Shown here in pieces: positions 60,086 through 64,000 of a DNA stretch of 64,000 nt. The stretch covers positions 3,749,587-3,813,586 of the forward strand of contig CP070651.1 of assembly GCA_020354625.1 (NCBI GenBank). Direction: 5' to 3'. A program made the translations under genes and the position numbers. The first letter of the stretch is position 1; each line of letters starts with the position of its first letter. The DNA is from Trueperaceae bacterium. GTDB lineage: Bacteria; Deinococcota; Deinococci; Deinococcales; Trueperaceae. The notes under the pieces were generated by a model. It saw only the letters and a list, made by a program, of their open reading frames with translations. It did not search any database and was not told where the DNA came from.

Positions 60086-63000
60086 ATGGCCGACTACGTT
60101 CGACTCCTCAGCAGCCCCGCCATCAGACACCAGGGCGCTTGGCTCGAGCCTCCAGCCGGCAAAACATCGGCGCTGCTTTACTATCTCGCCCACAAACAGT
60201 CTTGGATTGCGCGCGACGAATTGACCCACCTCTTCTGGCCTGAAGTTTTGGAGAGCAGGGCTCGCAGCAACCTACGTAAGCTACTGAGCAGATCGATCAA
60301 AGACCTCCCCTTTTCGACCGAAATCGAGATCGAGGCGACGCGTGTCCGCTGGCAGGTAGCCTGCGACTCGAACGAGTTCCTTCAAGCCGTCCAGCGAGAA
60401 GAGCGGGCCAGAGCCATCGAGCTCTATCAGGGAGATCTGATGGAGGGATTCAGACTGGCTGGTGAGTCGGAGTTCGAAGATTGGCTCTCGAGCGAGCGGC
60501 AGGAACTTCACGACACCTGGCGGGAAGTCGTGCTCACCTATGCCTTTGAACTCGAAGATTCCAGCCTCTATCTCGAGGCAGCCAATCTTCTTGAGAGACT
60601 CTATCTGAGCGATACCCTCGATGAGGAGACCTTGCGACACTACTTGCACACCCTCCACCTCGCTGGGCAACGTGCAAGAGCGTTGAGCGCCTTTCAAAGC
60701 TTTGCTCAGGAACTCGAAGAAGAGTTTGGTACGGAACCGGAGGAGGACACACTCCAACTCATCGAAACGATTCGACAAGGCCTCTCGAGCGACATGGCCC
60801 CCACTCCGCTCCCCCCGCCCCTTCCGGAGAAACGTCTTTCCGCCTCCCCACCACCCGCCCAGAAACCACTCCATTACAATCTGCCGGTCTCGCCGACCGG
60901 CTTCGTGGGTCGAGATCAGGAAAAGAAGAGAATCGGAGAGCTCTACAACGATCCTGCGTGCCGGCTCCTGACGTTAATCGGACCCGGTGGGATCGGAAAG
61001 ACGCGGTTGGCGCTCGAGGTCGTGAAGCAACAGTTCGAAGTGTTTTCGGGGAACGTCGCCTTCGTACCCTTCACGACCGTGCCGACATACGAAGCGATGC
61101 CTTATGCCATCGCCGAAGCGCTAGGAATCTCGTTTTCGGGCGAAGAAGATCCCAGGGAGCAACTCTTCGCCCATCTTCAAGATAAGAGGCTACTGATCGT
61201 GCTCGACAATCTGGAGCACCTGCTATCGGGGGCTGAACTCGTTAGAGAGATTCTGGAGAGAGCCCCGGAGGTCAAACTGCTCGTCACATCCCGCGAGCGA
61301 TTGAACTTGCAACCCGAGTGGGTCGTCAACCTCGAAGGTCTCCACTACCCCGAGCAGATGGCAAGCGAGAACTCGCTCGAGTACGACGCCGTGCAACTCT
61401 TTCGACAACATGCCGAAAAAAACGATTCCGACTTCACACTCGACCGAAACACGATAGCGGCCATGGTACGGATCACGCAGCTTGTCGAAGGGTTACCACT
61501 CGCTATCGAATTGGCCGCCAGCTGGCTGCGCGTGCTCACTCCAAGAGATATCGCGAGAGAGATCGAAACAGGGATCGACTTCCTGGAGGCATCTGCTCGT
61601 GACATACCGGAACGCCACCACAGCATCCGGGCCGTTTTCGATACCTCGTGGAGGCTTCTTAGTGCAGAAGAGCAAGCTGCTCTGAGAGGCCTGGTGGTGT
61701 TTCGCGGCGGCTTCGGACGCGAGGCGGCGTTTCAAGTATCAGGTGTGACGTTACCCGTCCTGGTAGGCCTCACCGACAAGTCGTTTCTGCACCCTACCCC
61801 GCAAGGTCGCTACCGCAGACACCCTCTGCTTTACCAGTACACCAAGGAGAAACTGGCTGAACACCCTGAGGAACAAAAGCGGGCCCAGGCAAAACACGCA
61901 GCGTACTTTCTCGACCTGGCGGAGCGAGCCGAACCCCAGCTGACCGGAGCCGAGCAACAGACCTGGTTGAACAGCCTCGAGGAGGAGAACGACAATCTTC
62001 GGGCAGTGCTGAGGTGGTCTAGAAACGAGGAAACGGTCGTCGAGACCGGACTCCGGCTAGCCGCTGCCATCTGGCGCTTCTGGGTCGTCCGTGGCCACAT
62101 GCGTGAAGGTCGCGATCATCTGACCACACTGCTCGCTTCTCCGCAGGCACAACAGGTAGGACGACCGAGAGCCAAGGCTCTGAACGCCCTCGGCACCCTC
62201 CTCTACGAAACCGGTGAGTGGCCCGAGGCGCGCTCCCTTATAGCAGAAAGCCTCGACATCTGGCGTGAGTTGGAGGACCAGCAAGAAATCGCCACCATCC
62301 TCAACAACCTCGCCTGGGCAGATGTGAACCTCAGTGACTACCGAGTCGCAAAAGCGCTCTCCCAAGAGGCCTTGGAACTGAATCGGAAACTGGGTCAGGA
62401 GCGGGGTGTGGCGGTTTCGCTCAACAACCTCGGTTGGATCGCAGTCTACGAGGGGAACTTCCGAGAAGCCGTCGAACTTTTCGAATCTTGCCTGACACTT
62501 AGAGAAAACCAAGCAAATCCACGAGGGATCGCCTATGCGCTCATCAATCTCGCCTGGGCAAAGCGCTTTACAGGAGAACATCGGGAGGCCACGCCGATGG
62601 TGGACCGAGCCGAGAACATCCTTCGGCAACTCGGCGATGACCAGATGCTCGGCTGGGCGCTCTACATGAGGGGTGTCATCGCTGCTGATGCCGGAGATAC
62701 CGATACGGGTGCTCGCCTGCTCGAAGGCTACCTCGAGCTTTCGCGTAAAACGGCCAGCAAGCTAGGTCTGAAGTACGGCCTTGCCGACCTCGCCGACATC
62801 ATGCGTGAAAGGGGTGAGCTAGAACGCGCCACGGAGCTCCTCACAGAGCATATCTCGATCTGTCGGGAGGGTCGAGACAGAAAGTATTACTCCGGTGGCC
62901 TCAACAGTCTGGCACGCCTGGTCTATGACAAAGGAGATACTCGACGAGCATGGACACTCTACCGAGAGAGCCTCGAGATCAAACACGAGCTCGGCGATAG

Positions 63001-63298
63001 GTACGGGATCATCAAGTGCTTGGAGGGGCTGGCGAGAGTATATACCAGACAGAGCTATCCAGCACGAGCTGTACAGCTTTCGGCCTCAGCAGAACGGTTT
63101 AGGGAGGTGGTCGGTGCCCCGTTACCCGAACGCGACCTCTCCGAGTACCGAGCCTTTCTCGAAAAACTCCGCTCCCTCCTGGGCGACGCTGCTTTCGAAC
63201 AGGCATGGTCGAAGGGTACAAGCCTGACACTCGAACAAGCCGTTGCCCACGCTCTATCGGAAGACGAGATCTTCACTCCTCCTGAAGGCGAGGGATAG
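60086..63298 (+). CDS. Large BTAD/NB-ARC/TPR transcriptional regulator (AfsR/SARP or MalT-like)
   Basis: A 1070-residue regulator. Residues 1-95 hold a small winged-helix-like part (RDELTHLFWPE, ARSNLRKLLSR), 95-235 a BTAD helical repeat domain, and about 265-560 a STAND/NB-ARC ATPase with Walker A GPGGIGKTRLAL, Walker B LLIVLDNLEH and LVTSRERL. From 620 to 1010 come about nine TPR-like repeats (ALNALGTLLYETGEWPEAR, SLNNLGWIAVYEGNFREAVE). Such proteins switch on when the repeats bind a ligand. No LuxR domain is at the C-terminus. Target and ligand are unknown; the ADH gene follows four bases later. Confidence 0.88.
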   Translation: MADYVRLLSSPAIRHQGAWLEPPAGKTSALLYYLAHKQSWIARDELTHLFWPEVLESRARSNLRKLLSRSIKDLPFSTEIEIEATRVRWQVACDSNEFLQAVQREERARAIELYQGDLMEGFRLAGESEFEDWLSSERQELHDTWREVVLTYAFELEDSSLYLEAANLLERLYLSDTLDEETLRHYLHTLHLAGQRARALSAFQSFAQELEEEFGTEPEEDTLQLIETIRQGLSSDMAPTPLPPPLPEKRLSASPPPAQKPLHYNLPVSPTGFVGRDQEKKRIGELYNDPACRLLTLIGPGGIGKTRLALEVVKQQFEVFSGNVAFVPFTTVPTYEAMPYAIAEALGISFSGEEDPREQLFAHLQDKRLLIVLDNLEHLLSGAELVREILERAPEVKLLVTSRERLNLQPEWVVNLEGLHYPEQMASENSLEYDAVQLFRQHAEKNDSDFTLDRNTIAAMVRITQLVEGLPLAIELAASWLRVLTPRDIAREIETGIDFLEASARDIPERHHSIRAVFDTSWRLLSAEEQAALRGLVVFRGGFGREAAFQVSGVTLPVLVGLTDKSFLHPTPQGRYRRHPLLYQYTKEKLAEHPEEQKRAQAKHAAYFLDLAERAEPQLTGAEQQTWLNSLEEENDNLRAVLRWSRNEETVVETGLRLAAAIWRFWVVRGHMREGRDHLTTLLASPQAQQVGRPRAKALNALGTLLYETGEWPEARSLIAESLDIWRELEDQQEIATILNNLAWADVNLSDYRVAKALSQEALELNRKLGQERGVAVSLNNLGWIAVYEGNFREAVELFESCLTLRENQANPRGIAYALINLAWAKRFTGEHREATPMVDRAENILRQLGDDQMLGWALYMRGVIAADAGDTDTGARLLEGYLELSRKTASKLGLKYGLADLADIMRERGELERATELLTEHISICREGRDRKYYSGGLNSLARLVYDKGDTRRAWTLYRESLEIKHELGDRYGIIKCLEGLARVYTRQSYPARAVQLSASAERFREVVGAPLPERDLSEYRAFLEKLRSLLGDAAFEQAWSKGTSLTLEQAVAHALSEDEIFTPPEGEG

Positions 63299-63302
63299 TG
63301 TT

Positions 63303-64000
63303 ATGCCATTCGAATTCTCGACAGCGAACCGCATCATCTTCGGGAATGGTGTCGTGGCCCAACTCGGTCAGCTCGCCAGTGAAATTGGTGCTCGCGCGCT
63401 TCTCGTCGGAGGACGAACGCCGAGCCGCACCCAGATCGTCGCGAGCCGGCTCGAGGCCCATTCGGTCGTTCATCACACGGTAACCATCACCCAGGAACCG
63501 ACGGTGAAAGAGATCCTCTCAGGCTTGGAGGAGGCCCGTCAGCAGCGTCCCGACCTCGTCGTCGCCGTAGGGGGTGGAAGCGTTCTCGACGCAGGTAAAG
63601 CCATCGCTGCACTTTTGGCCAACCCGGGAGAGCCCCTCGACTACCTCGAAGTGGTCGGCAGAGGCAAACCGCTGTTACAACCCGCCGTGCCGCTGATCGC
63701 GATCCCGACTACCTCAGGCACCGGGGCCGAAGTGACGCGAAACGCAGTCATCGGTGTGCCTGAAGAGAGAGTCAAAGTGAGCATGAGGAGCTCCTATCTG
63801 CTCCCCCGTATCGCACTCATCGATCCTGAGTTGACCCATAGCCTGCCACCGGCGGCAACGGCCAGCACCGGCTTGGACGCCCTTACCCAGTGTCTAGAGC
63901 CGTTCGTTTCCCGCCAGGCCAACCCCCTCACAGATGCGATCGCTCGAGAAGGTCTCCGGCGTGCGGCTCGTTCCTTGCACCGTGCCTACACCGACGGCAG
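63303..64000 (+). CDS. Iron-type alcohol dehydrogenase family protein (partial, runs off the window)
   Basis: The first 232 residues of a group III dehydrogenase. It opens FSTANRIIFGNGVVAQL, then DLVVAVGGGSVLDAGKAIAA (NAD loop) and PTTSGTGAEVTRNAVI. In the metal motif DALTHxIE the first His is Gln (GLDALTQCLEPFVS), so one usual metal ligand is altered; this DALTQ form occurs in a known subgroup. The rest of the metal site lies beyond the edge. Its ATG is four bases after the regulator stop, so it is likely co-transcribed with it. The substrate may be an alcohol or a reduced keto acid. Confidence 0.88.
   Translation, partial: MPFEFSTANRIIFGNGVVAQLGQLASEIGARALLVGGRTPSRTQIVASRLEAHSVVHHTVTITQEPTVKEILSGLEEARQQRPDLVVAVGGGSVLDAGKAIAALLANPGEPLDYLEVVGRGKPLLQPAVPLIAIPTTSGTGAEVTRNAVIGVPEERVKVSMRSSYLLPRIALIDPELTHSLPPAATASTGLDALTQCLEPFVSRQANPLTDAIAREGLRRAARSLHRAYTDG

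Overview
The window reads as a chromosomal segment of a free-living, heterotrophic bacterium with fairly high GC and many GTG, TTG and perhaps CTG starts. Several traits point to the Deinococcota, perhaps the Truepera side: a CsoR with a Cys-His-His copper site as in Thermus, a sigma factor with a YLREIG-type region 1.2, and a heterodimeric ABC exporter of TmrAB type. This placement is inference; no rRNA or tRNA gene was seen. No transposase or phage gene was found either, but several families of short dispersed repeats are present.

Layout. 1-2.4 kb: end of an unknown gene, a Gfo/Idh/MocA dehydrogenase and a VapBC toxin-antitoxin pair. 2.3-5.6 kb (minus strand): a methyltransferase, an RpoD-type sigma factor with a clear promoter, and an AIR-synthase/HypE-like protein. 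5.7-15.0 kb (plus): a compact catabolic cluster behind two tandem 72-bp repeats: sugar-type ABC importer, SDR dehydrogenase, creatininase-family hydrolase, phosphotriesterase-family lactonase, FGGY kinase, a two-subunit thiamine-diphosphate decarboxylase of ComD/ComE type and a cyclase-family hydrolase. I cannot match this set to a described pathway. 15.0-19.2 kb (minus): lineage-type proteins without clear function. 19.6-22.8 kb: copper operon copZ-csoR-copA with a visible CsoR operator. 23-28.5 kb: cyclic-nucleotide-binding-fold protein, PfkB kinase plus class II aldolase, M19 dipeptidase, small membrane proteins, a candidate structured RNA and a secreted CHRD protein.

28.6-41.3 kb holds central metabolism and housekeeping: 6-phosphogluconate dehydrogenase, TyrRS, a GNAT/acyl-CoA synthetase fusion, a SLOG-like protein, 6-phosphogluconolactonase plus phosphoglucose isomerase, SurE and an MFS transporter. 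41.4-47.2 kb (minus) is a complete yejABEF-type peptide importer. 47.5-49 kb is a repeat-rich stretch in which two inverted copies of a hairpin element bracket one small gene.

49-64 kb (all plus) carries two paralogous secreted multi-Ig-domain proteins on either side of a heterodimeric ABC exporter and a membrane M28 peptidase, then an amidase, a 1070-residue BTAD/NB-ARC/TPR regulator and the start of an iron-type alcohol dehydrogenase. The points most worth following are the 5.7-15 kb catabolic cluster, the Ig-protein/exporter block, the repeat families and the candidate RNA near 27.8 kb.
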